Shown: piece after piece, positions 38,001 through 52,448 of the stretch
How positions within the stretch are numbered: position 1 is the stretch's first letter
How the letters are laid out: each line of letters begins with the position of its first letter
Assembly (NCBI RefSeq): GCF_040115645.1
Contig: NW_027096010.1
Coordinates: 992,001-1,056,000, forward strand
DNA from: Euwallacea fornicatus
Taxonomy: Eukaryota > Arthropoda > Insecta > Coleoptera > Curculionidae
Length of the DNA stretch: 64,000 nucleotides
Reading direction: 5' to 3'
The notes under the pieces: generated by a model
Seen by the model: the letters and a program-made list of their open reading frames with translations, nothing else
Databases searched by the model: none
Told to the model about the DNA's origin: nothing
Made by a program: the position numbers and the translations under genes

Positions 38001-38896
38001 CTCGATAACTTCGGCAAATGAGGACCAAATTTCTTAAACAAAGTGTCAAATTAATCAGCTCGACGAGATCTTCAGGATGACACAACAAATCATTATTGCA
38101 TCTTGTTGAATTTCCAAGAAAAATAGTACATTATGTGCTCAAACACACAACTTTTGTGACTATTCAAACTTTGAAGCTCGATAACTTCGGCAAATGAAGA
38201 CCAAATTTGTTAAACAAAGTGTCAAATTAATCAGCTCGACGAGATCTTCAGGATGTCGAATCAAATCATGATTGCATCTTGTTGAATTTCTAAGAAAAAT
38301 AGTACATTATGTGCTCAAACACACAACTCTTGTGACTTTTCAAACTTTGAAGCTCGATAACTTCGGCAAATGAGGACCAAATTTCTTAAACAAAGTGTCA
38401 AGTTAATCAGCTCGCCGAGATCTTCAGGATGTCACAACAAATCATTATTGCATGTTGTTGAATTTCCAAGAACAATAGTACATTATGTGCTCAAACACAC
38501 AACTTTTGTGACTTTTCAAACTTTGAAGCTCGATAACTTCGGTAAATGAAGACCAAATTTGTTAAACAAAGTGTCAAATTAATCAGCTCGACGACATCTT
38601 TAAGATGTCATAACACATCATGATTGCATCTTGTTCAATTTCCAAGAAAAATAGTACAATATGTGCTCAAACACAAAACTTTTGTGACTTTTCAAATTTT
38701 GAAGCTCGATAACTTCGGCAAATGAGGACCAAATTTGTTAAACAAAGTGTCCAATTAATCAGCTCGACGAGATCTTTCGGATGTCACAATAAATCATTAT
38801 TGCATTTAGTTGAATTTCCAAGAAAAATAGTACAATATGTGCTCAAACACACAACTTTTGTGACTTTTCAAAATTTAAAGCTCGATAACTTCGGCA
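35025..38896 (+). repeat. 22-monomer HOR (3,872 bp), copy 2
   Basis: Same monomer order as 31153-35024. A private change, AAACAAACTGTC, lies near 35572-35583. After this copy the array goes to the F-F-F triplet (38897-39424), as it also does after the H-B' at 29041-29392. Confidence 0.9.
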
Positions 38897-40304
38897 AATG
38901 AGGACCAAATTTCTTAAACAAAGTGTCAAATTAATCAGCTCGACGAGATCTTCAGGATGTCGCATCAAATCATGATTGCATCTTGTTGAATTTCCAAGAA
39001 AAATAGTACATTATTTGCTCAAACACACAACTTTAGTGACTTTTCAAACTTTGAAGCTCGATAACTTCGGCAAATGAGGACCAAATTAGTTAAACAAAGT
39101 GTCAAATTAATCAGCTCCACGAGATCTTCAGGATGTCGCATCAAATCATGATTGCATCTTGTTGAATTTCCAAAAAAAATAGTACATTATTTGCTCAAAC
39201 ACACAACTTTAGTGACTTTTCAAACTTTGAAGCTCGATAACTTCGGCAAATGAGGACCAAATTAGTTAAACAAAGTGTCAAATTAATCAGCTCCACGAGA
39301 TCTTCAGGATGTCGCATCAAATCATGATTGCATCTTGTTGAATTTCCAAGAAAAATAGTACATTATTTGCTCAAACACACAACTTTAGTGACTTTTCAAA
39401 CTTTGAAGCTCGATAACTTCGGCAAATGAGGACCAAATTTCTTAAACAAAGTGTCAAATTAATCAGCTCGACGAGATCTTCAGGATGTCGAATCAAATCA
39501 TGATTGCATCTTGTTGAATTTCTAAGAAAAATAGTACATTATGTGCTCAAACACACAACTCTTGTGACTTTTCAAACTTTGAAGCTCGATAACTTCGGCA
39601 AATGAGGACCAAATTTCTTAAACAAAGTGTCAAATTAATCAGCTCGACGAGATCTTCAGGATGTCGAATCAAATCATGATTGCATCTTGTTGAATTTCTA
39701 AGAAAAATAGTACATTATGTGCTCAAACACACAACTCTTGTGACTTTTCAAACTTTGAAGCTCGATAACTTCGGCAAATGAGGACCAAATTTGTTAAATA
39801 AAGTGTCAAATTAATCAGCTCGACGAGATCTTTCGGATGTCACAATAAATCATTATTGCATCTTGTTCAATTTCCAAGAAAAATAGTAAAATATGTGGTC
39901 AAACACACAACTTTTGTGACTTTTCAAAATTTGAAGCTCGATAACTTCGGCAAATGAGGACCAAATTTCTTAAACAAAGTGTCAAATTAATCAGCTCGAC
40001 GAGATCTTCAGGATGACACAACAAATCATTATTGCATCTTGTTGAATTTCCAAGAAAAATAGTACATTATGTGCTCAAACACACAACTTTTGTGACTTTT
40101 CAAACTTTGAAGCTCGATAACTTCGGCAAATGAGGACCAAATTTGTTAAATAAAGTGTCAAATTAATCAGCTCGACGAGATCTTTCGGATGTCACAATAA
40201 ATCATTATTGCATTTAGTTGAATTTCCAAGAAAAATAGTACAATATGTGCTCAAACACACAACTTTTGTGACTTTTCAAAATTTAAAGCTCGATAACTTC
40301 GGCA
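38897..40304 (+). repeat. F-F-F triplet, then C-C-K-I-K/B
   Basis: 38897-39424 is the second copy of the F triplet. 39425 and 39601 are adjacent, nearly identical C monomers. 39601-40304 matches 30449-31152. Between the F triplet and this block the first copy has three monomers (J/G, B, B') and this copy only one (C). Confidence 0.87.
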
Positions 40305-42768
40305 AATGAGGACCAAATTTCTTAAACAAAGTGTCAAATTAATCAGCTCGACGAGATCTTCAGGATGTCGAATCAAATCATGATTGCATCTTGTTGAATT
40401 TCTAAGAAAAATAGTACATTATGTGCTCAAACACACAACTCTTGTGACTTTTCAAACTTTGAAGCTCGATAACTTCGGCAAATGAGGACCAAATTTCTTA
40501 AACAAAGTGTCAAATTAATCAGCTCGACGAGATCTTCAGGATGACACAACAAATCATTATTGCATCTTGTTGAATTTCCAAGAAAAATAGTACATTATGT
40601 GCTCAAACACACAACTCTTGTGACTTTTCAAACTTTGAAGCTCGATAACTGCGGCAAATGAAGACCAAATTTGTTAAACAAAGTGTCAAATTAATCAGCT
40701 CGACGAGATCTTTCGGATGTCACAATAAATCATTATTGCATTTAGTTGAATTTCCAAGAAAAATAGTACAATATGTGCTCAAACACACAACTTTTGTGAC
40801 TTTTCAAAATTTAAAGCTCGATAACTTCGGCAAATGAGGACCAAATTTCTTAAACAAAGTGTCAAATTAATCAGCTCGACGAGATCTTCAGGATGTCGAA
40901 TCAAATCATGATTGCATCTTGTTGAATTTCTAAGAAAAATAGTACATTATGTGCTCAAACACACAACTCTTGTGACTTTTCAAACTTTGAAGCTCGATAA
41001 CTTCGGCAAATGAGGACCAAATTTGTTAAATAAAGTGTCAAATTAATCAGCTCGACGAGATCTTTCGGATGTCACAATAAATCATTATTGTATCTTGTTC
41101 AATTTCCAAGAAAAATAGTAAAATATGTGGTCAAACACACAACTTTTGTGACTTTTCAAAATTTGAAGCTCGATAACTTCGGCAAATGAGGACCAAATTT
41201 CTTAAACAAAGTGTCAAATTAATCAGCTCGCCGAGATCTTCAGGATGTCACAACAAATCATTATTGCATCTTGTTGAATTTCCAAGAACAATAGTACATT
41301 ATGTGCTCAAACACACAACTTTTGTGACTTTTCAAAATTTGAAGCTCGATAACTTCGGCAAATGAGGACCAAATTTCTTAAACAAAGTGTCAAATTAATC
41401 AGCTCGCCGAGATCTTCAGGATGTCACAACAAATCATTATTGCATCTTGTTGAATTTCCAAGAACAATAGTACATTATGTGCTCAAACACACAACTTTTG
41501 TGACTTTTCAAAATTTAAAGCTCGATAACTTCGGCAAATGAGGACCAAATTTCTCAAACAAAGTGTCAAATTAATCAGCTCGACGAGATCTTTCGGATGT
41601 CACAATAAATCATTATTGCATTTAGTTGAATTTCCAAGAAAAATAGTACATTATGTGCTCAAACACACAACTTTAGTGACTTTTCAAACTTTGAAGCTCG
41701 ATAACTTCGGCAAATGAAGACCAAATTTGTTAAACAAAGTGTCAAATTAATCAGCTCGACGAGATCTTTCGGGTGTTACAATAAATCATTATCGCATTTT
41801 GTTGAATTTCCAAGAAAAATAGTACAATATGTGCTCAAACACACAACTTTTGTGACTTTTCAAAATTTGAAGCTCGATAACTTCGGCAAATGAGGACCAA
41901 ATTTCTTAAACAAAGTGTCAAATTAATCAGCTCGACGAGATCTTCAGGATGACACAACAAATCATTATTGCATCTTGTTGAATTTCCAAGAAAAATAGTA
42001 CATTATGTGCTCAAACACACAACTTTTGTGACTATTCAAACTTTGAAGCTCGATAACTTCGGCAAATGAAGACCAAATTTGTTAAACAAAGTGTCAAATT
42101 AATCAGCTCGACGAGATCTTCAGGATGTCGCATCAAATCATGATTGCATCTTGTTGAATTTCCAAGAAAAATAGTACATTATTTGCTCAAACACACAACT
42201 TTAGTGACTTTTCAAACTTTGAAGCTCGATAACTTCGGCAAATGAGGACCAAATTAGTTAAACAAAGTGTCAAATTAATCAGCTCGACGAGGTCTTTCGG
42301 GTGTTACAATAAATCATTATCGCATTTTGTTGAATTTCCAAGAAAAATAGTACAATATGTGCTCAAACACACAACTTTTGTGACTTTTCAAAATTTGAAG
42401 CTCGATAACTTCGGCAAATGAGGACCAAATTTCTTAAACAAAGTGTCAAATTAATCAGCTCGACGAGATCTTCAGGATGACACAACAAATCATTATTGCA
42501 TCTTGTTGAATTTCCAAGAAAAATAGTACATTATGTGCTCAAACACACAACTTTTGTGACTTTTCAAACTTTGAAGCTCGATAACTTCGGCAAATGAGGA
42601 CCAAATTTGTTAAACAAAGTGTCAAATTAATCAGCTCGACGAGATCTTCAGGATGTCGAATCAAATCATGATTGCATCTTGTTGAATTTCTAAGAAAAAT
42701 AGTACATTATGTGCTCAAACACACAACTCTTGTGACTTTTCAAACTTTGAAGCTCGATAACTTCGGCA
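40305..42768 (+). repeat. 22-monomer HOR, partial third copy (first 14 monomers)
   Basis: The order C - I/A - B - C - K - J - J - M - L - I - F - L - I - C matches the first 14 monomers of the units at 31153 and 35025. The last C (42593) has AAATTTGTTAAACAAAG rather than AAATTTGTTAAATAAAG, and a second C follows instead of K, marking the break. Confidence 0.88.
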
Positions 42769-45408
42769 AATGAGGACCAAATTTCTTAAACAAAGTGTCA
42801 AATTAATCAGCTCGACGAGATCTTCAGGATGTCGAATCAAATCATGATTGCATCTTGTTGAATTTCTAAGAAAAATAGTACATTATGTGCTCAAACACAC
42901 AACTCTTGTGACTTTTCAAACTTTGAAGCTCGATAACTTCGGCAAATGAAGACCAAATTTGTTAAACAAAGTGTCAAATTAATCAGCTCGACGAGGTCTT
43001 TCGGATGTTACAATAAATCATTATTGCATCTTGTTGAATTTCCAAGAAAAATAGTACATTATGTGCTCAAACACACAACTCTTGTGACTTTTCAAACTTT
43101 GAAGCTCGATAACTTCGGCAAATGAAGACCAAATTTGTTAAACAAAGTGTCAAATTAATCAGCTCGACGAGATCTTCAGGATGTCGAATCAAATCATGAT
43201 TGCATCTTGTTGAATTTCTAAGAAAAATAGTACATTATGTGCTCAAACACACAACTCTTGTGACTTTTCAAACTTTGAAGCTCGATAACTTCGGCAAATG
43301 AGGACCAAATTTCTTAAACAAAGTGTCAAATTAATCAGCTCGCCGAGATCTTCAGGATGTCACAACAAATCATTATTGCATGTTGTTGAATTTCCAAGAA
43401 CAATAGTACATTATGTGCTCAAACACACAACTTTTGTGACTATTCAAACTTTGAAGCTCGATAACTTCGGCAAATGAAGACCAAATTTGTTAAACAAAGT
43501 GTCAAATTAATCAGCTCGACGAGATCTTCAGGATGTCGAATCAAATCATGATTGCATCTTGTTGAATTTCTAAGAAAAATAGTACATTATGTGCTCAAAC
43601 ACACAACTCTTGTGACTTTTCAAACTTTGAAGCTCGATAACTTCGGCAAATGAGGACCAAATTTCTTAAACAAAGTGTCAAATTAATCAGCTCGCCGAGA
43701 TCTTCAGGATGTCACAACAAATCATTATTGCATGTTGTTGAATTTCCAAGAACAATAGTACATTATGTGCTCAAACACACAACTTTTGTGACTTTTCAAA
43801 CTTTGAAGCTCGATAACTTCGGCAAATGAAGACCAAATTTGTTAAACAAAGTGTCAAATTAATCAGCTCGACGACATCTTTAAGATGTCATAACACATCA
43901 TGATTGCATCTTGTTCAATTTCCAAGAAAAATAGTACAATATGTGCTCAAACACAAAACTTTTGTGACTTTTCAAATTTTGAGGCTCGATAACTTCGGCA
44001 AATGAGGACCAAATTTGTTAAATAAAGTGTCAAATTAATCAGCTCGATGAGATCTTCAGGATGACACAACAAATCATTATTGCATCTTGTTGAATTTCCA
44101 AGAAAAATAGTACATTATGTGCTCAAACACACAACTCTTGTGACTTTTCAAACTTTGAAGCTCGATAACTGCGGCAAATGAAGACCAAATTTGTTAAACA
44201 AAGTGTCAAATTAATCAGCTCGACGAGATCTTTCGGATGTCACAATAAATCATTATTGCATTTAGTTGAATTTCCAAGAAAAATAGTACAATATGTGCTC
44301 AAACACACAACTTTTGTGACTTTTCAAAATTTAAAGCTCGATAACTTCGGCAAATGAGGACCAAATTTCTTAAACAAAGTGTCAAATTAATCAGCTCGAC
44401 GAGATCTTCAGGATGTCGAATCAAATCATGATTGCATCTTGTTGAATTTCTAAGAAAAATAGTACATTATGTGCTCAAACACACAACTCTTGTGACTTTT
44501 CAAACTTTGAAGCTCGATAACTTCGGCAAATGAGGACCAAATTTGTTAAATAAAGTGTCAAATTAATCAGCTCGACGAGATCTTTCGGATGTCACAATAA
44601 ATCATTATTGCATCTTGTTCAATTTCCAAGAAAAATAGTAAAATATGTGGTCAAACACACAACTTTTGTGACTTTTCAAAATTTGAAGCTCGATAACTTC
44701 GGCAAATGAGGACCAAATTTCTTAAACAAAGTGTCAAATTAATCAGCTCGACGAGATCTTCAGGATGACACAACAAATCATTATTGCATCTTGTTGAATT
44801 TCCAAGAAAAATAGTACATTATGTGCTCAAACACACAACTTTTGTGACTATTCAAACTTTGAAGCTCGATAACTTCGGCAAATGAGGACCAAATTTCTTA
44901 AACAAAGTGTCAAATTAATCAGCTCGACGAGATCTTCAGGATGTCGCATCAAATCATGATTGCATCTTGTTGAATTTCCAAGAAAAATAGTACATTATTT
45001 GCTCAAACACACAACTTTAGTGACTTTTCAAACTTTGAAGCTCGATAACTTCGGCAAATGAGGACCAAATTAGTTAAACAAAGTGTCAAATTAATCAGCT
45101 CCACGAGATCTTCAGGATGTCGCATCAAATCATGATTGCATCTTGTTGAATTTCCAAAAAAAATAGTACATTATTTGCTCAAACACACAACTTTAGTGAC
45201 TTTTCAAACTTTGAAGCTCGATAACTTCGGCAAATGAGGACCAAATTAGTTAAACAAAGTGTCAAATTAATCAGCTCGACGAGGTCTTTCGGGTGTTACA
45301 ATAAATCATTATCGCATTTTGTTGAATTTCCAAGAAAAATAGTACAATATGTGCTCAAACACACAACTTTTGTGACTTTTCAAAATTTGAAGCTCGATAA
45401 CTTCGGCA
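42769..45408 (+). repeat. Transition: C, L/C-like, C-J-C-J dimers, H-A-B-C-K-I-F-F-L
   Basis: Starts are 42769 C, 42945 L-like head with C-like tail, 43121 C, 43297 J (I tail), 43473 C, 43649 J, 43825 H, 44001 A, 44177 B, 44353 C, 44529 K, 44705 I, 44881 F, 45057 F and 45233 L. The F at 45057 carries the CCAAAAAAAAT marker. 43985 has a private GAGGCTCG. Confidence 0.83.
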
Positions 45409-47696
45409 AATGAGGACCAAATTTCTTAAACAAAGTGTCAAATTAATCAGCTCGACGAGATCTTCAGGATGACACAACAAATCATTATTGCATCTTGTTG
45501 AATTTCCAAGAAAAATAGTACAATATGTGCTCAAACACACAACTTTTGTGACTATTCAAACTTTGAAGCTCGATAACTTCGGCAAATGAAGACCAAATTT
45601 GTTAAACAAAGTGTCAAATTAATCAGCTCGACGAGATCTTCAGGATGTCGAATCAAATCATGATTGCATCTTGTTGAATTTCTAAGAAAAATAGTACATT
45701 ATGTGCTCAAACACACAACTCTTGTGACTTTTCAAACTTTGAAGCTCGATAACTTCGGCAAATGAGGACCAAATTTCTTAAACAAAGTGTCAAATTAATC
45801 AGCTCGACGAGATCTTTCGGATGTCACAATAAATCATTATTGCATTTAGTTGAATTTCCAAGAAAAATAGTACAATATGTGCTCAAACACACAACTTTTG
45901 TGACTTTTCAAAATTTAAAGCTCGATAACTTCGGCAAATGAGGACCAAATTTCTTAAACAAAGTGTCAAATTAATCAGCTCGACGAGATCTTCAGGATGT
46001 CGAATCAAATCATGATTGCATCTTGTTGAATTTCTAAGAAAAATAGTACATTATGTGCTCAAACACACAACTCTTGTGACTTTTCAAACTTTGAAGCTCG
46101 ATAACTTCGGCAAATGAGGACCAAATTTCTTAAACAAAGTGTCAAATTAATCAGCTCGCCGAGATCTTCAGGATGTCACAACAAATCATTATTGCATCTT
46201 GTTGAATTTCCAAGAACAATAGTACATTATGTGCTCAAACACACAACTTTTGTGACTTTTCAAACTTTGAAGCTCGATAACTTCGGCAAATGAAGACCAA
46301 ATTTGTTAAACAAAGTGTCAAATTAATCACCTCGACGACATCTTTAAGATGTCATAACACATCATGATTGCATCTTGTTCAATTTCCAAGAAAAATAGTA
46401 CAATATGTGCTCAAACACAAAACTTTTGTGACTTTTCAAATTTTGAAGCTCGATAACTTCGGCAAATGAGGACCAAATTTGTTAAATAAAGTGTCAAATT
46501 AATCAGCTCGATGAGATCTTCAGGATGACACAACAAATCATTATTGCATCTTGTTGAATTTCCAAGAAAAATAGTACATTATGTGCTCAAACACACAACT
46601 CTTGTGACTTTTCAAACTTTGAAGCTCGATAACTGCGGCAAATGAAGACCAAATTTGTTAAACAAAGTGTCAAATTAATCAGCTCGACGAGATCTTTCGG
46701 ATGTCACAATAAATCATTATTGCATTTAGTTGAATTTCCAAGAAAAATAGTACAATATGTGCTCAAACACACAACTTTTGTGACTTTTCAAAATTTAAAG
46801 CTCGATAACTTCGGCAAATGAGGACCAAATTTCTTAAACAAAGTGTCAAATTAATCAGCTCGACGAGATCTTCAGGATGTCGAATCAAATCATGATTGCA
46901 TCTTGTTGAATTTCTAAGAAAAATAGTACATTATGTGCTCAAACACACAACTCTTGTGACTTTTCAAACTTTGAAGCTCGATAACTTCGGCAAATGAGGA
47001 CCAAATTAGTTAAACAAAGTGTCAAGTTAATCAGCTCGACGAGATCTTTCGGATGTCACAACAAATCATTATTATATCTTGTAGAATTTCCAAGAAAAAT
47101 AGTACATTATTTGCTCAAACACACAACTTTAGTGACTTTTCAAACTTTGAAGCTCGATAACTTCGGCAAATGAGGACCAAATTTCTTAAACAAAGTGTCA
47201 AATTAATCAGCTCCACGAGATCTTCAGGATGTCGCTTCAAATCATGATTGCATCTTGTTGAATTTCCAAGAAAAATAGTACATTATTTGCTCAAACACAC
47301 AACTTTAGTGACTTTTCAAACTTTGAAGCTCGATAACTTCGGCAAATGAGGACCAAATTAGTTAAACAAAGTGTCAAATTAATCAGCTCGACGAGGTCTT
47401 TCGGGTGTTACAATAAATCATTATCGCATTTTGTTGAATTTCCAAGAAAAATAGTACAATATGTGCTCAAACACACAACTTTTGTGACTTTTCAAACTTT
47501 GAAGCCCGATAACTTCGGCAAATGAGGACCAAATTTCTCAAACAAAGTGTCAAATTAATCAGCTCGACGAGATCTTTCGGATGTCACAATAAATCATTAT
47601 TGCATTTAGTTGAATTTCCAAGAAAAATAGTACATTATTTGCTCAAACACACAACTTTAGTGACTTTTCAAACTTTGAAGCTCGATAACTTCGGCA
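45409..47696 (+). repeat. I'-C-B-C-J-H-A-B-C-D-F-L-M/F
   Basis: Starts run 45409 I', 45585 C, 45761 B, 45937 C, 46113 J, 46289 H, 46465 A, 46641 B, 46817 C, 46993 D (with an F tail), 47169 F, 47345 L and 47521 M with an F tail. The part from 45937 to 47104 recurs at the right edge (62833-64000), sharing CACCTCGACGAC in H. 47169 has a private GTCGCTTCAAATC. Confidence 0.86.
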
Positions 47697-50600
47697 AATG
47701 AGGACCAAATTAGTTAAACAAAGTGTCAAATTAATCAGCTCGACGAGGTCTTTCGGGTGTTACAATAAATCATTATCGCATTTTGTTGAATTTCCAAGAA
47801 AAATAGTACAATATGTGCTCAAACACACAACTTTTGTGACTTTTCAAACTTTGAAGCCCGATAACTTCGGCAAATGAGGACCAAATTTCTCAAACAAAGT
47901 GTCAAATTAATCAGCTCGACGAGATCTTTTGGATGTCACAATAAATCATTATTGCATTTAGTTGAATTTCCAAGAAAAATAGTACATTATGTGCTCAAAC
48001 ACACAACTTTAGTGACTTTTCAAACTTTGAAGCTCGATAACTTCGGCAAATGAAGACCAAATTTGTTAAACAAAGTGTCAAATTAATCAGCTCGACGACA
48101 TCTTTAAGATGTCATAACACATCATGATTGCATCTTGTTCAATTTCCAAGAAAAATAGTACAATATGTGCTCAAACACAAAACTTTTGTGACTTTTCAAA
48201 TTTTGAAGCTCGATAACTTCGGCAAATGAGGACCAAATTTGTTAAATAAAGTGTCAAATTAATCAGCTCGATGAGATCTTCAGGATGACACAACAAATCA
48301 TTATTGCATCTTGTTGAATTTCCAAGAAAAATAGTACATTATGTGCTCAAACACACAACTCTTGTGACTTTTCAAACTTTGAAGCTCGATAACTGCGGCA
48401 AATGAAGACCAAATTTGTTAAACAAAGTGTCAAATTAATCAGCTCGACGAGATCTTTCGGATGTCACAATAAATCATTATTGCATTTAGTTGAATTTCCA
48501 AGAAAAATAGTACAATATGTGCTCAAACACACAACTTTTGTGACTTTTCAAAATTTAAAGCTCGATAACTTCGGCAAATGAGGACCAAATTTCTTAAACA
48601 AAGTGTCAAATTAATCAGCTCGACGAGATCTTCAGGATGTCGAATCAAATCATGATTGCATCTTGTTGAATTTCTAAGAAAAATAGTACATTATGTGCTC
48701 AAACACACAACTCTTGTGACTTTTCAAACTTTGAAGCTCGATAACTTCGGCAAATGAGGACCAAATTTGTTAAATAAAGTGTCAAATTAATCAGCTCGAC
48801 GAGATCTTTCGGATGTCACAATAAATCATTATTGCATCTTGTTCAATTTCCAAGAAAAATAGTAAAATATGTGGTCAAACACACAACTTTTGTGACTTTT
48901 CAAAATTTGAAGCTCGATAACTTCGGCAAATGAGGACCAAACTTCTTAAACAAAGTGTCAAATTAATCAGCTCGACGAGATCTTCAGGATGACACAACAA
49001 ATCATTATTGCATCTTGTTGAATTTCCAAGAAAAATAGTACATTATGTGCTCAAACACACAACTTTTGTGACTATTCAAACTTTGAAGCTCGATAACTTC
49101 GGCAAATGAAGACCAAATTTGTTAAACAAAGTGTCAAATTAATCAGCTCGACGAGATCTTCAGGATGTCGAATCAAATCATGATTGCATCTTGTTGAATT
49201 TCTAAGAAAAATAGTACATTATGTACTCAAACACACAACTCTTGTGACTTTTCAAACTTTGAAGCTCGATAACTTCGGCAAATGAGGACCAAATTTGTTA
49301 AATAAATTGTCAAATTAATCAGCTCGACGAGATCTTTCGGATGTCACAATAAATCATTATTGCATCTTGTTCAATTTCCAAGAAAAATAGTAAAATATGT
49401 GGTCAAACACACAACTTTTGTGACTTTTCAAAATTTGAAGCTCGATAACTTCGGCAAATGAGGACCAAATTTCTTAAACAAAGTGTCAAATTAATCAGCT
49501 CGACGAGATCTTCAGGATGACACAACAAATCATTATTGCATCTTGTTGAATTTCCAAGAAAAATAGTACATTATGTGCTCAAACACACAACTTTTGTGAT
49601 TATTCAAACTTTGAAGCTCGATAACTTCGGCAAATGAAGACCAAATTTGTTAAACAAAGTGTCAAATTAATCAGCTCGACGAGATCTTTCGGGTGTTACA
49701 ATAAATCATTATCGCATTTTGTTGAATTTCCAAGAAAAATAGTACAATATGTGCTCAAACACACAACTTTTGTGACTTTTCAAAATTTGAAGCTCGATAA
49801 CTTCGGCAAATGAGGACCAAATTTCTTAAACAAAGTGTCAAATTAATCAGCTCGACGAGATCTTCAGGATGACACAACAAATCATTATTGCATCTTGTTG
49901 AATTTCCAAGAAAAATAGTACATTATGTGCTCAAACACACAACTTTTGTGACTATTCAAACTTTGAAGCTCGATAACTTCGGCAAATGAAGACCAAATTT
50001 GTTAAACAAAGTGTCAAATTAATCAGCTCGACGAGATCTTCAGGATGACACAACAAATCATTATTGCATCTTGTTGAATTTCCAAGAAAAATAGTACATT
50101 ATGTGCTCAAACACACAACTTTTGTGATTATTCAAACTTTGAAGCTCGATAACTTCGGCAAATGAAGACCAAATTTGTTAAACAAAGTGTCAAATTAATC
50201 AGCTCGACGAGATCTTTCGGGTGTTACAATAAATCATTATCGCATTTTGTTGAATTTCCAAGAAAAATAGTACAATATGTGCTCAAACACACAACTTTTG
50301 TGACTTTTCAAAATTTGAAGCTCGATAACTTCGGCAAATGAGGACCAAATTTCTTAAACAAAGTGTCAAATTAATCAGCTCGACGAGATCTTCAGGATGA
50401 CACAACAAATCATTATTGCATCTTGTTGAATTTCCAAGAAAAATAGTACATTATGTGCTCAAACACACAACTTTTGTGACTATTCAAACTTTGAAGCTCG
50501 ATAACTTCGGCAAATGAAGACCAAATTTGTTAAACAAAGTGTCAAATTAATCAGCTCGACGAGATCTTCAGGATGTCGAATCAAATCATGATTGCATCTT

Positions 50601-52448
50601 GTTGAATTTCTAAGAAAAATAGTACATTATGTGCTCAAACACACAACTCTTGTGACTTTTCAAACTTTGAAGCTCGATAACTTCGGCAAATGAGGACCAA
50701 ATTTCTTAAACAAAGTGTCAAATTAATCAGCTCGCCGAGATCTTCAGGATGTCACAACAAATCATTATTGCATGTTGTTGAATTTCCAAGAACAATAGTA
50801 CATTATGTGCTCAAACACACAACTTTTGTGACTTTTCAAACTTTGAAGCTCGATAACTTCGGCAAATGAAGACCAAATTTGTTAAACAAAGTGTCAAATT
50901 AATCAGCTCGACGACATCTTTAAGATGTCATAACACATCATGATTGCATCTTGTTCAATTTCCAAGAAAAATAGTACAATATGTGCTCAAACACAAGACT
51001 TTTGTGACTTTTCAAATTTTGAAGCTCGATAACTTCGGCAAATGAGGACCAAATTTGTTAAATAAAGTGTCAAATTAATCAGCTCGATGAGATCTTCAGG
51101 ATGACACAACAAATCATTATTGCATCTTGTTGAATTTCCAAGAAAAATAGTACATTATGTGCTCAAACACACAACTCTTGTGACTTTTCAAACTTTGAAG
51201 CTCGATAACTGCGGCAAATGAAGACCAAATTTGTTAAACAAAGTGTCAAATTAATCAGCTCGACGAGATCTTTCGGATGTCACAATAAATCATTATTGCA
51301 TTTAGTTGAATTTCCAAGAAAAATAGTACAATATGTGCTCAAACACACAACTTTTGTGACTTTTCAAAATTTAAAGCTCGATAACTTCGGCAAATGAGGA
51401 CCAAATTAGTTAAACAAAGTGTCAAATTAATCAGCTCGACGAGGTCTTTCGGGTGTTACAATAAATCATTATCGCATTTTGTTGAATTTCCAAGAAAAAT
51501 AGTACAATATGTGCTCAAACACACAACTTTTGTGACTTTTCAAACTTTGAAGCCCGATAACTTCGGCAAATGAGGACCAAATTTCTCAAACAAAGTGTCA
51601 AATTAATCAGCTCGCCGAGATCTTCAGGATGTCACAACAAATCATTATTGCATGTTGTTGAATTTCCAAGAACAATAGTACATTATGTGCTCAAACACAC
51701 AACTTTTGTGACTTTTCAAACTTTGAAGCTCGATAACTTCGGCAAATGAAGACCAAATTTGTTAAACAAAGTGTCAAATTAATCAGCTCGACGACATCTT
51801 TAAGATGTCATAACACATCATGATTGCATCTTGTTCAATTTCCAAGAAAAATAGTACAATATGTGCTCAAACACAAAACTTTTGTGACTTTTCAAATTTT
51901 GAAGCTCGATAACTTCGGCAAATGAGGACCAAATTTGTTAAATAAAGTGTCAAATTAATCAGCTCGATGAGATCTTCAGGATGACACAACAAATCATTAT
52001 TGCATCTTGTTGAATTTCCAAGAAAAATAGTACATTATGTGCTCAAACACACAACTCTTGTGACTTTTCAAACTTTGAAGCTCGATAACTGCGGCAAATG
52101 AAGACCAAATTTGTTAAACAAAGTGTCAAATTAATCAGCTCGACGAGATCTTCAGGATGACACAACAAATCATTATTGCATCTTGTTGAATTTCCAAGAA
52201 AAATAGTACATTATGTGCTCAAACACACAACTTTTGTGATTATTCAAACTTTGAAGCTCGATAACTTCGGCAAATGAAGACCAAATTTGTTAAACAAAGT
52301 GTCAAATTAATCAGCTCGACGAGATCTTTCGGGTGTTACAATAAATCATTATCGCATTTTGTTGAATTTCCAAGAAAAATAGTACATTATTTGCTCAAAC
52401 ACACAACTTTAGTGACTTTTCAAACTTTGAAGCTCGATAACTTCGGCA
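47697..52448 (+). repeat. 27-monomer unit (4,752 bp), copy 1
   Basis: The order is L-M-H-A-B-C-K-I-C-K-I-L-I-I-L-I-C-J-H-A-B-L-J-H-A-I-L/F. It is followed at once by a second copy at 52449. Shared rare changes prove common origin: CTTTTGGATG in M (47873), CCAAACTTC in I (48929), TGTACTCAAAC in C (49105), AAATAAATTGTC in K (49281) and CACAAGACT in H (50865). Confidence 0.92.
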
